Below the pieces are notes generated by a model. It did no database searches. It was given only the letters and a program-made list of their open reading frames with translations, and was not told the origin of the DNA. DNA of 64,000 bases, from contig CAYSEF010000001.1 of NCBI GenBank assembly GCA_964430105.1, forward strand, positions 62,001 through 126,000, given 5' to 3'. The DNA is from UMGS1696 sp964430105. Its GTDB lineage: Bacteria > Bacillota > Clostridia > Oscillospirales > CAG-272. Positions 40,346 through 48,038 of this stretch are shown one piece after another (positions within the stretch are counted from its first letter, which is position 1; the number at the start of each line of letters is the position of its first letter). The position numbers were made by a program, and so were the translations under genes.

Positions 40346-41377
40346 ATGAAGATAAGAATAAAAAAATGGATTATATGCTTGTCTGCGTTGGTGTTGATGT
40401 TCACGCCCATTGGAGCAGAAAGCATAATTTTAAAAACAAATGCAACTGAACCTGACACAATTTGTATCGGAGGAATGCCGTTCGGTGTAAAATTTTTTTC
40501 ACAGGGCATAATAATCGTTGGCTTTACAGAAATTCAAACCGAAAGCGGAGTTGAAACACCTGCATATGATGCCGGACTTCGTGTAAATGATGTGATTACC
40601 AGAGTAAATGGAGAACCGGTAAAAAATTCTATAGAGCTAATGAATATAGTTGAATCAGCGGATAATAGCATTGAGATAACTTACTTGCGAGATGGTGATG
40701 AAAATACCGTAACATTTTGCCCATCATTGTGCGTGGCGGATGGAAAACGTAAGACAGGTATGTGGATTCGTGATACTACAGCCGGCATTGGAACAGTGAC
40801 ATATATAAACCCAAAAACAGGGGAGTTTGCCGGCCTTGGACATGGAATATGTGATAGTGAGAGTGGGGAACTCTTGAAAATGGAGCGTGGAACTGTTGTT
40901 GATGTTCAAATTTCGGGTATAACGAAAGGCATTTCCGGCTCACCTGGTGAATTGAAAGGATATTTCTCCTCCGAAAAATCGGGTGTGTTGCTTGGAAATA
41001 CACTGTGTGGAGTGTACGGAGTATTTGCAGATCTTCCTGAAAATATGATAGATAACTCTGAAACAGAGATTGGTTGTCGCGACGAGGTAAAGGAAGGTGC
41101 AGCAACAATATGGTGTACACTTGACGATAATATACCACATAAATATTGCATTAATATTGACTCGATCAATAGAGAAAGCCAGGATAATCGCAGTTTTTCG
41201 ATAACTGTGACTGATCCTGAGCTAATTGAAAAAACAGGTGGAATAGTACAGGGAATGTCGGGAAGCCCCATTATTCAGGATGGCAAGCTAATCGGAGCGG
41301 TGACCCATGTTTTAGTGTCTGATTCGTCACGCGGTTACGGCATTTTTATCGAAAATATGCTGGATGCGGCGGGATAA
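40346..41377 (+). CDS. spoIVB: SpoIVB peptidase (S55 family)
   Basis: A 343-residue sporulation serine protease secreted by the forespore to trigger pro-sigma-K processing. The start at 40346 follows TGGAG; the in-frame GTG at 40325 is disfavoured. There is an N-terminal signal anchor (WIICLSALVLMFTPIGA), a PDZ domain (about 50-125, DAGLRVNDVITRVNGEPV) and the S55 domain with GLGHGICD (His166) and GMSGSPIIQDGKLIGAVTHV (Ser307), with Asp290 as a possible third member. Shorter than the Bacillus enzyme (about 425). It lies just upstream of the accessory block containing the truncated sigG. Confidence 0.93.
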   Translation: MKIRIKKWIICLSALVLMFTPIGAESIILKTNATEPDTICIGGMPFGVKFFSQGIIIVGFTEIQTESGVETPAYDAGLRVNDVITRVNGEPVKNSIELMNIVESADNSIEITYLRDGDENTVTFCPSLCVADGKRKTGMWIRDTTAGIGTVTYINPKTGEFAGLGHGICDSESGELLKMERGTVVDVQISGITKGISGSPGELKGYFSSEKSGVLLGNTLCGVYGVFADLPENMIDNSETEIGCRDEVKEGAATIWCTLDDNIPHKYCINIDSINRESQDNRSFSITVTDPELIEKTGGIVQGMSGSPIIQDGKLIGAVTHVLVSDSSRGYGIFIENMLDAAG

Positions 41378-41382
41378 TATTT

Positions 41383-41413
41383 ATGCCAGGGGTGAAAGTC
41401 TCTGGCATTTTTG
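41383..41413 (+). terminator. Terminator of spoIVB
   Basis: ATGCCAG (41383-41389) pairs with CTGGCAT (41402-41408), followed by a T run. Its right arm overlaps the -35 of the next promoter. Confidence 0.8.
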
Positions 41414-41430
41414 TATGGGATGTGTTATAA
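41402..41430 (+). promoter_or_regulatory. Promoter of the GNAT gene
   Basis: CTGGCA (41402-41407), 17-bp spacer, TATAAT (41425-41430), with an upstream TGTG that strengthens the -10. Confidence 0.6.
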
Positions 41431-41476
41431 TAAATTTATTGAATTAAAAAAATGTGCGAATCGGAAAAGTAAAAAA

Positions 41477-41968
41477 ATGGAAAACATAAAAATACGCTAT
41501 ATAGAACAAAAAGACGATAAAGCAATCGCAAAAATTATTCGAGATAACCTCGAAAAATATCATTTGGATATCCCCGGAACAGCTTATTTTGATCCGCAGC
41601 TGGACTACTTGAGCCGGTATTATGTAGAGAATTTTAATGAACGGGCTTATTTTATAGCGGAATCTGATACAGGAGAAGTAGTTGGCGGAATAGGAATGGA
41701 GTTGTTCAGTGGACTTGAAAATTGCGGTGAAATCCAAAAACTATATGTCTCAGAAACAAGAAAAAGACAAGGTATTGGACAAAGATTGTTGAACAAAATT
41801 GAAACCTATGCAAAAGAAGCTGGCATAGAAAAATTGTATTTGGAAACACATTCCAATCTTCGGGAAGCGATTCGCTTATATGAAAAAAACGGTTATCATA
41901 AAATAAATAAACCTGATGAAGTGGTGCATAGCACAATGGATCTGTTTTATATAAAAGAGTTGGTCTAA
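41477..41968 (+). CDS. GNAT family N-acetyltransferase
   Basis: A 163-residue acetyltransferase. The start at 41477 (MENIKIRYIEQKD) is chosen because the frame upstream overlaps the promoter; the ribosome site is weak (GGAAAAG). The GNAT core is clear: GEIQKLYVSETRKRQGIGQRL (acetyl-CoA-binding Gln/Arg-x-x-Gly-x-Gly), then AGIEKLYLETHSNLREAIRLYEKNGYHK. Substrate unknown. Base composition is more AT-rich than the flanking core genes. It sits in the accessory block between spoIVB and the Na/Pi cotransporter, consistent with acquired DNA (inference). Confidence 0.88.
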   Translation: MENIKIRYIEQKDDKAIAKIIRDNLEKYHLDIPGTAYFDPQLDYLSRYYVENFNERAYFIAESDTGEVVGGIGMELFSGLENCGEIQKLYVSETRKRQGIGQRLLNKIETYAKEAGIEKLYLETHSNLREAIRLYEKNGYHKINKPDEVVHSTMDLFYIKELV

Positions 41969-42018
41969 AGAATTTTTGAGCCTGTTTCTTCATAGCAATA
42001 TCTCCCAGTGACAATCAT

Positions 42019-42049
42019 GCATAATTCCATGACTCCTCTGGCAATAATT
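42019..42049 (+). promoter_or_regulatory. Sigma-F promoter of sigG
   Basis: GCATA (42019-42023), exactly 16 bp, then GGCAATAATT (42040-42049). This is a full match to the sigma-F consensus GYWTA-N16-GGNRANANTW. In Bacillus and Clostridia sigG is transcribed by sigma-F in the forespore, so the site fits its gene. Confidence 0.82.
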
Positions 42050-42085
42050 AAGACACCAGATCAACAAAGTCGGAAGGGTATGTGA

Positions 42086-42403
42086 ATGTACTATAATAAG
42101 GTTGAAATATGCGGCGTTAACACTGCGAAACTGCCTACGCTTACTTCAGCTGAGAAAAAAGACCTGCTTCGACGGACTAAAGAAGGGGACATTGAGGCGC
42201 GTGAAACTTTGATAGACGGAAATCTGCGATTGGTTTTAAGCATCATCCAGCGATTTACAAACAGAGGCGAAAACCTTGACGATCTATTCCAAGTTGGTTG
42301 TATCGGATTGATCAAAGCTATTGACAATTTTAATACCGAAATTGATGTAGAACTTTCGACTTATGCAGTCCCAATGAATGTACTAAGTCGAAAGTTAATA
42401 TGA
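42086..42403 (+). pseudogene. sigG: RNA polymerase sporulation sigma factor SigG, truncated after about 95 codons
   Basis: An open frame of 105 codons with GGAAGG before the ATG. Residues 1-96 are the start of SigG: NKVEICGVNTAKLPTL is the sigma-G-specific N-terminus, then GNLRLVLSIIQRF, DDLFQVGCIGLIKAIDNF and STYAVPM (region 2). A normal SigG of about 257 residues continues with the GEIRRYLRD-type segment of region 2.4 and regions 3 and 4. Here the match stops after AVPM, followed by NVLSRKLI and a stop. No 3' half was found in the window. The protein would lack promoter -10 melting and -35 recognition, so it cannot act as a sigma factor. The break coincides with a 13-bp inverted repeat. Confidence 0.88.
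42351..42396. repeat. 13-bp perfect inverted repeat at the sigG break
   Basis: AACTTTCGACTTA (42351-42363) lies inside sigG codons for E-L-S-T-Y. Its exact reverse complement TAAGTCGAAAGTT is at 42384-42396, just past the point where SigG similarity ends. The 20-bp loop includes TGAATGTACTA (42375-42385), an 11-bp stretch also present at the sigG start codon (42083-42093). Confidence 0.9.
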
Positions 42404-42981
42404 CAAGAAAAGAAGCACTACAGGCAGCAAAAATAATAGTTTCACAGAGTAACTTTGAGGACTGCTACAAGAATGAGATAATCGCAATGCTTGAATTGTG
42501 TGAAACAGAACTTCCTTTTGCTAAATGGAGTAAGGAAGCAGTGTTTGATGCCTGCGATCAATATTGTAAAGAGGTTGGAAGAAATTATCTGCGACTTGAT
42601 GATTTTAGTAAAGCAGAATTGCCATCGCATTCAACTATCAAAAACAGATTCGGCATGACTGCTGCTGAATTTCGTGATAAATATTATCCTATTCAAATAA
42701 TTGATTCGACCGGAAAACAAAGCAGCGAAATGCGCACAGAAGAATTTATAAAATGCTATAATAAGATAAACCCAAGCAGTGCAGTTGATTATAATAAACG
42801 CCGTACTAAAGGAGCGTGTGTTTGGCAGACTGTGGCTAAGATCAATGGAGTTACTACATGGAAACAACTGTTAAATAAATTCGGATTATCACATCAATCA
42901 AATAAAATAATATATACCGTAAACAGCTCATCACGTTCAGGAACAGTGGAATACATAAAGAACGTCTTACAAACAAAATAA
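42400..42981 (+). CDS. Uncharacterised protein with repeat units resembling homing-endonuclease-associated repeats
   Basis: A 193-residue basic protein whose ATG overlaps the truncated sigG stop (ATGA), with only a weak ribosome site. Two units are visible: about 40-95 (FAKWSKEAVFDACDQYCKEVG ... SHSTIKNRFGMTAAEFRDKYY) and about 115-175 (RTEEFIKCYNKINPSS ... VWQTVAKINGVTTWKQLLNKFGLS). The pattern of Trp/aromatic, helix, helix, then FG-x-W/F resembles the short helical repeats that accompany HNH homing endonucleases and phage or mobile-element proteins. No nuclease motif is present. AT-rich codon use differs from the core genes. Function unknown; it is probably carried by acquired DNA. From codon 25 on it is duplicated downstream. 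Confidence 0.6.
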   Translation: MTRKEALQAAKIIVSQSNFEDCYKNEIIAMLELCETELPFAKWSKEAVFDACDQYCKEVGRNYLRLDDFSKAELPSHSTIKNRFGMTAAEFRDKYYPIQIIDSTGKQSSEMRTEEFIKCYNKINPSSAVDYNKRRTKGACVWQTVAKINGVTTWKQLLNKFGLSHQSNKIIYTVNSSSRSGTVEYIKNVLQTK

Positions 42982-42983
42982 TA

Positions 42984-43034
42984 AAAAAGAGGCTACTTGC
43001 ATTTTCGGAAATTTCTTCCTTAGTGCGAATGAGA
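42984..43034 (+). repeat. Copy C of the recurring hairpin, right arm lost
   Basis: GAGGCTACTTGCATTTTCGG continues through the conserved core to TTAGTGCGA at about 43028. It is then joined to GATAATCGC of the second duplication unit instead of to GTAGCCTC. The outer stem cannot form, so termination after the first gene copy is presumably weakened. Confidence 0.85.
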
Positions 43035-43042
43035 TAATCGCA

Positions 43043-43537
43043 ATGCTTGAATTGTGTGAAACAGAACTTCCTTTTGCTAAATGGAGTAAGGAAGCAGTGT
43101 TTGATGCCTGCGATCAATATTGTAAAGAGGTTGGAAGAAATTATCTGCGACTTGATGATTTTAGTAAAGCAGAATTGCCATCGCATTCAACTATCAAAAA
43201 CAGATTCGGCATGACTGCTGCTGAATTTCGTGATAAATATTATCCTATTCAAATAATTGATTCGACCGGAAAACAAAGCAGCGAAATGCGCACAGAAGAA
43301 TTTATAAAATGCTATAATAAGATAAACCCAAGCAGTGCAGTTGATTATAATAAACGCCGTACTAAAGGAGCGTGTGTTTGGCAGACTGTGGCTAAGATCA
43401 ATGGAGTTACTACATGGAAACAACTGTTAAATAAATTCGGATTATCACATCAATCAAATAAAATAATATATACCGTAAACAGCTCATCACGTTCAGGAAC
43501 AGTGGAATACATAAAGAACGTCTTACAAACAAAATAA
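43043..43537 (+). pseudogene. 5'-truncated second copy of the unknown gene
   Basis: An open frame of 164 codons identical to residues 30-193 of the upstream protein. It lacks the original start codon, and no ribosome site precedes the internal Met used here, so it is probably not translated. Result of the 556-bp tandem duplication. Confidence 0.85.
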
Positions 43538-43538
43538 T

Positions 43539-43600
43539 AAAAAAGAGGCTACTTGCATTTTCGGAAATTTCTTCCTTAGTGCGAGTAGCCTCTTGTGCAT
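43539..43600. terminator. Hairpin copy D, intact, between the duplication and the Na/Pi gene
   Basis: GAGGCTAC (43545-43552) pairs perfectly with GTAGCCTC (43585-43592) around the conserved core. On the minus strand the stem is followed by TTTTTTATTATTTT, so it terminates the Na/Pi cotransporter well. On the plus strand the T run is delayed (TTGTGCATTGTTTTTT). Confidence 0.88.
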
Positions 43601-43609
43601 TGTTTTTTG

Positions 43610-45367
43610 TTATGCTATTGAGTATTTGGATGTATATTCTTTGAAATAGCGTTCAAATTCAGGGTCGCCTGACTTCACAGCACGAAGTGATTCGTGAATA
43701 TTTAAGTTTCTGTCAGTGCGTCGATTAGCCATATCTATCAGACAGCCTGCAATGTTTGAACAGTGGTCAGAGGTTCTTTCAAGCGCAGTGAGTATATCAG
43801 ACCATATGAAGCCTGCCTCAATACTGCATCCGCCTTGCTGGAGACGGAATATGTGACGTGTGCGAAGCTGTTCTTTGAGTAGATCAATTACCTGTTCGAG
43901 AGGCTCTACTTTAGAAGCTGCTTCAAGATCATCGTTGATGAGTGCCGAAAGTGTTAGATTGAGAATCTCATCAGCAGCACCCATAATCGAATGAAGCTCA
44001 TCATAAGCTGATTTTGAAAATGCAAGGTCTTTATCGTGAATTTCTTCTGCTGATGCAACAATTTCAACAGCATGGTCAGAAATTCTTTCAAAGTCACCGA
44101 TAATACAAAGGAGTTTAGCAGCCTCTGCTGAATTATCTTCACTGATTTGAAGCGCACTAAGCTTTACAAGGTATGTGCCAAGCATATCTTCGTAATCATC
44201 AGTCTTGTCTTCTGCATCACGAACAGAATTTGCAATATCAGAATCGTACTTTTCCAAAACAGAGAGAGAGTTCTTGAACGCATTAACAGCGCACTGAGCC
44301 ATATCATTTGTGACAGTGTGGCAACGTTCAAGTGCGAGCGGAGGAGTTGTCAGAAGACGTTCATCAAGCTCTGTGGTGTGTTCAGGCTCTTTTGCATCGG
44401 GAATAAGCTTGATTGCGAGCTTTTCAAGGAGTCCTGAAAGGGGAAGAAGTATTATAAGGCAAGCAATATTAAAGATGGAGTGTGAAACTGCAATGCCAAA
44501 GCTGGAAGCGGATGTATCAAGGAAAGCGGGCTTTACTACAGCTTGGAATATTGAGAATACAGTAAGCCAAATTGCGGTACCTATTACGTTGAAAGAAAGG
44601 TGTACAAGTGAAGCACGCTTTGCATTTTTTGTAGCACCGATCGAAGAAAGAATAGCAGTGATACAAGTACCGATATTCTGACCCATGATAATCGGGATAG
44701 CTGCACCAAACGAAACCTTACCTGTAACAGCAAGTGCCTGAAGAATACCGACAGAGGCAGAAGAGGATTGGATAATTGCTGTAAGTATAGCACCTGCAAG
44801 AACGCCGAGAATCGGGTTTTTGAACAAAATGAACAGCTCTGCAAATTCCGGAATATTTTTAAGACCTGAAACAGCACCTGACATTGTGTCCATACCGAAC
44901 ATCAGTGTTGCGAAACCAAGAAGGATCATACCGGTATCTTTCTTTTTGCCACTCTTGCAGAACATATAGAATATTATACCGATGAGCGCGAGAATAGGAG
45001 TAAACGATGTGGGTTTAAGAAGTTTGATAAAGATATTGTCACTGCTGATAGCACCAAGTGAGAGTATCCATGCTGTAACTGTAGTACCGACGTTGGCACC
45101 CATAATAACATTGATAGACTGACTGAGGGTCATAAGACCTGAGTTAACAAAGCCGACAACCATTACGGTGGTAGCGGAAGAGGACTGAATTATAGCTGTA
45201 ACACCAAGACCGGTAAGCATTCCTGCCAGCTTGTTTGTGGTAAGCTTGCCCAAAAGTGTACGAAGGGTATCACCGGCACGGCGTTCGAGAGCCTGTCCCA
45301 TAATGTTCATTCCAAATAAGAACAAACATAGACCGCCTATCATGTTTAAGAAGTCAAATAAATCCAT
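43610..45367 (-). CDS. Na/Pi cotransporter family protein with PhoU-like domain
   Basis: A 585-residue NptA-type transporter. Residues 1-330 hold two inverted Na/Pi cotransporter repeats with the signatures TGLGVTAIIQSSSATTVMVVGFVNSG and ILTAIIQSSSASVGILQAL (QSSSA motifs). About 340-560 form a cytoplasmic PhoU-like helical domain. Members import phosphate with sodium. Transcribed from a promoter with a PHO-box-like site and located next to the phoB/phoR-like pair, so it is a likely phosphate-starvation gene. The ATG follows GAAAGG. Confidence 0.93.
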   Translation of the reverse strand: MDLFDFLNMIGGLCLFLFGMNIMGQALERRAGDTLRTLLGKLTTNKLAGMLTGLGVTAIIQSSSATTVMVVGFVNSGLMTLSQSINVIMGANVGTTVTAWILSLGAISSDNIFIKLLKPTSFTPILALIGIIFYMFCKSGKKKDTGMILLGFATLMFGMDTMSGAVSGLKNIPEFAELFILFKNPILGVLAGAILTAIIQSSSASVGILQALAVTGKVSFGAAIPIIMGQNIGTCITAILSSIGATKNAKRASLVHLSFNVIGTAIWLTVFSIFQAVVKPAFLDTSASSFGIAVSHSIFNIACLIILLPLSGLLEKLAIKLIPDAKEPEHTTELDERLLTTPPLALERCHTVTNDMAQCAVNAFKNSLSVLEKYDSDIANSVRDAEDKTDDYEDMLGTYLVKLSALQISEDNSAEAAKLLCIIGDFERISDHAVEIVASAEEIHDKDLAFSKSAYDELHSIMGAADEILNLTLSALINDDLEAASKVEPLEQVIDLLKEQLRTRHIFRLQQGGCSIEAGFIWSDILTALERTSDHCSNIAGCLIDMANRRTDRNLNIHESLRAVKSGDPEFERYFKEYTSKYSIA

Positions 45368-45411
45368 AGCATTTACCTTTCATCAAAGAAATATCAATTT
45401 AATGCAAAATA

Positions 45412-45467
45412 ATTATACCTGCTCTACATCAAATCCATAATCAAAAGTCTGTAAAATCTATGTAAAA
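45412..45467 (-). promoter_or_regulatory. PHO-box-like site and promoter of the Na/Pi cotransporter
   Basis: On the minus strand TTTTACA-TAGA-TTTTACA (45467-45450) is an 11-bp-periodic direct repeat, followed by weaker repeats in the same phase. The -10 TATAAT (45412-45417) begins exactly 32 bp after the box. Bacillus PHO boxes are TT(A/T/C)ACA repeats spaced by 11 bp, bound by PhoP/PhoB. Confidence 0.7.
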
Positions 45468-45511
45468 TGGGGCGATTTTTTTCAAACCACCCCATTTTTA
45501 TGTATTAAATT

Positions 45512-47167
45512 TTATTTCGGGAATACAACTGTTATCTCAGTACCTTCACCTACACGACTGGAAACACTTATCTGTGCATTGTGAACCTTCGCTGCGTGTT
45601 TTACTATGGAAAGACCAAGACCTGTTCCGCCAACCTCTTTGGAATGACTTTTATCAACACGGTAGAATCTCTCAAAAATTCTATCAATATGTTCAGCCGG
45701 AATACCAATGCCGGTGTCGCTGACTTTAATGCTTACTGCGCTTTCAGACTCACTGACAGAAACACGAACCTCTCCGCCTGCACGATTATACTTGATTGAG
45801 TTGTCACAAAGATTGAATATTATCGCACGAATAAGCTGAGGTATTCCTGTGACAGAAATGTTTTTTCCCTCTCGTATTAAAGTAACCTTTGCAAGTTCAG
45901 CAGCTGATGCAAGATTAGAGAATACCTCATCTATGATAGAAGCAAGATCACATTCTTCATGGGTTACACCATCCGCACCACCGTCAAGCTGAGATAAATG
46001 TAGGATGTCTTCTACAAGACTGATCATTCTCTGAGCTTCTGCATAAATTTTTTCGGAAAATGCTCCGATATCTTCTGCACGAACTATTCCGTTAGCCATA
46101 AGCTCTGCATACCCTGATATGGAATGAAGCGGAGTTTTCAGTTCGTGTGAAACATTTGCAGTAAATTCACGTCTAAGCTGTTCCGCACTGGCTTTTTCAG
46201 TCACGTCAAATAAGAGAAGTGCTACGCCGGAAACTTGATTATCGGAAATAATAGGGCTTGCATCCAGCTCGTAGCTTCTTCCACCAAGATTAAGCATTTT
46301 TTCTGAATGTATACCTTTGTTTGCTTCGCTTAATACATCCTCTATCTCGTTAGAGTGACTAAAATCGAGTATACTGTAGCCAATGTATCTCAAGTTTATT
46401 CCGAGAACTTTAGATGCTGCGGAATTCATTGATAGGATAGTGCCTTTTTTGCCAAGTAATATCAATCCTTCATTCATATGAGCTGTAGCAGCATCAAACT
46501 CATCCTGCTTGCGTTGAAGCTCAGATTTTTGAAACCGGAGCTGTTGTTGTTGAGTGTCAATACGCTTGAGAAGGGGAGTAAGTTCTTCGTACATATCATT
46601 TGACAAAGGTTCATTGAGATTAAGGTCGTTCAGTGGTTGTACAACATAACGTGATAATCTGTATGCAAGCGCAAGTGATAAAGATATTGCAGCCAGTATT
46701 ATAAGACATATAGGCTGAAGCATACCCAAAATCAACGTAATTACAGTGTATTGTTCGCTTGAAAGACGTATTATCGTTCCATCAGGAAGCTTTGATGCGG
46801 AATATATGTATCTTTCGGTTAGCGTAGTAGAATAGCGAGAGCTTTCTCCGTAACCTGTCTGCATTGCTTCACGAATTTCTTCACGTTCCAAATGATTTTC
46901 CATTGTGGAGACATCTGTAGTCGTGTCATAAATTACAGTGCCGTCAGTGTCAATCCAAGTGGTACGGTATTCTGATGTATTTATCTCGTCAAAAAACGAA
47001 ATACCCTCGAGAGAAACACTGTGTGCGGTAAGTTCACAATGCACTTTAAGCTGATTTAACTGTACATGTGAATAGAAATCATATAATACGCCCATGATAA
47101 GCAATAATGAAGCAAGAAATACTGCCAGCGTTGCAACAAGTATTGAAATAAAAATTCGTTTAGTCAT
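45512..47167 (-). CDS. phoR: PhoR-like sensor histidine kinase
   Basis: A 551-residue membrane histidine kinase. Two N-terminal helices (about 5-30 and 145-170) enclose an extracytoplasmic domain. A PAS domain follows (about 220-315). The HisKA dimerisation box is NVSHELKTPLHSISGYAELM with phosphoacceptor His341. The ATPase domain has N (IIFNLCDNSIKYN), G1 (VSDTGIGIPAEHI), F (IFERFYRV) and G2 (GGTGLGLSIVKHAA) boxes. It overlaps the response regulator stop in TAATG. Domain order matches PhoR. Phosphate sensing is inferred from neighbours and PHO-box-like sites. Confidence 0.9.
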   Translation of the reverse strand: MTKRIFISILVATLAVFLASLLLIMGVLYDFYSHVQLNQLKVHCELTAHSVSLEGISFFDEINTSEYRTTWIDTDGTVIYDTTTDVSTMENHLEREEIREAMQTGYGESSRYSTTLTERYIYSASKLPDGTIIRLSSEQYTVITLILGMLQPICLIILAAISLSLALAYRLSRYVVQPLNDLNLNEPLSNDMYEELTPLLKRIDTQQQQLRFQKSELQRKQDEFDAATAHMNEGLILLGKKGTILSMNSAASKVLGINLRYIGYSILDFSHSNEIEDVLSEANKGIHSEKMLNLGGRSYELDASPIISDNQVSGVALLLFDVTEKASAEQLRREFTANVSHELKTPLHSISGYAELMANGIVRAEDIGAFSEKIYAEAQRMISLVEDILHLSQLDGGADGVTHEECDLASIIDEVFSNLASAAELAKVTLIREGKNISVTGIPQLIRAIIFNLCDNSIKYNRAGGEVRVSVSESESAVSIKVSDTGIGIPAEHIDRIFERFYRVDKSHSKEVGGTGLGLSIVKHAAKVHNAQISVSSRVGEGTEITVVFPK

Positions 47168-47838
47168 TACTGCTTCTCCAGACGATAACCAACTCCACGA
47201 ACAGTTTCAATATAAGCACCGGCAGAACCAAGCTTAGTTCTGAGAGTACCGATGTGTACGTCAACCGTGCGTGTTTCGCCTGCAAAATCCGCCTCCCAAA
47301 TTTTTGAGAGAAGCTGTTCACGGGTGAAAACACGTCCGATATTTTCAAGGAAAAGTCTGAGTAGCTCAAATTCCTTGAGTGTCAGCTGAATTCTATCGCC
47401 ATGGATAGAAACAGTATGCTCACGCAGATTCATTTCTATCTCACCAATGCGTAGAATCCGATCTTCGTTTTTTGCTTCAGTACGACGCAGTACAGCCTTG
47501 ATGCGCGAAACCATTTCCATCATACCAAAGGGCTTTGTAAGATAATCGTCAGCACCAAGGTCAAGACCTATAACCTTATCATATTCTGTGCCTTTAGCTG
47601 TAGCCATAATTATAGGAAGATTTGCCGTAGCTACACCGGAACGCAGTTTTTTTAGTATTGAAATTCCATCTTCACCGGGCAACATTATGTCAAGAATAAC
47701 AAGCTTCGGAACCTCGATGGCTAAGGCTTTGAAAAATTCTGCACCGTCAGGGAATCCAACCGCCTCAAATCCAGAAGCATTTAGGGTATATATCATCAAA
47801 TCTCGAATGCTCGCATCGTCTTCAACGCAATATATCAT
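47167..47838 (-). CDS. phoB: PhoB/PhoP-like response regulator
   Basis: A 223-residue OmpR-family response regulator. The receiver has the acidic pair in YCVEDDASIRD, phosphoacceptor Asp50 (LVILDIMLPGEDG), Thr (MATAKGTEYD) and Lys (DDYLTKPFGM). The winged helix (about 125-223) ends in RTVDVHIGTLRTKLGSAG and TVRGVGYRLEKQ. First gene of the phoB-phoR pair, with its own PHO-box-like site, suggesting autoregulation. The ATG follows AGAAAGGATG. Confidence 0.93.
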   Translation of the reverse strand: MIYCVEDDASIRDLMIYTLNASGFEAVGFPDGAEFFKALAIEVPKLVILDIMLPGEDGISILKKLRSGVATANLPIIMATAKGTEYDKVIGLDLGADDYLTKPFGMMEMVSRIKAVLRRTEAKNEDRILRIGEIEMNLREHTVSIHGDRIQLTLKEFELLRLFLENIGRVFTREQLLSKIWEADFAGETRTVDVHIGTLRTKLGSAGAYIETVRGVGYRLEKQ

Positions 47839-47868
47839 AAAAACACATCCTTTCTATTGTCCATTATC

Positions 47869-47924
47869 ATTTTAATTCCGAAAGGTAAGATGAGTAACCG
47901 TATTTATGTAAAATTCTTGTAAAA
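47869..47924 (-). promoter_or_regulatory. PHO-box-like site and promoter of phoB-phoR
   Basis: On the minus strand TTTTACA-AGAA-TTTTACA (47924-47907) is followed after exactly 32 bp by TAAAAT (47869-47874) as candidate -10. The geometry is identical to the site before the Na/Pi gene. Confidence 0.68.
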
Positions 47925-47989
47925 TAATATTCAATAAATAAATTATACCATAAAAAATGTCGTCCGGAGCATATTGATGCAACATTAAA

Positions 47990-48030
47990 GAAAAAACCTC
48001 CCATGTTTTGCACAGGAGGTGATTTTTTCT
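47990..48030 (-). terminator. Terminator of metNIQ
   Basis: On the minus strand CACCTCCTGTG and CATGGGAGG form the stem, followed by TTTTTTC. Confidence 0.85.
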
Positions 48031-48038
48031 GTTAGATT

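Larger units (their letters stand above)
42471..43582. repeat. 556-bp perfect tandem duplication
   Basis: Unit 1 is 42471-43026 and unit 2 is 43027-43582, with an offset of 556 bp and no difference seen. The junctions share only GA. Each unit carries codons 25-193 of the unknown gene and the left part of the recurring hairpin. The duplication removed the right arm of the first hairpin copy. Confidence 0.95.

Noticed and set aside
43043..43537. Second functional paralogue of the 193-residue protein
   Set aside because: Identical to the upstream copy, lacks its start and has no ribosome site; explained by the 556-bp tandem duplication.
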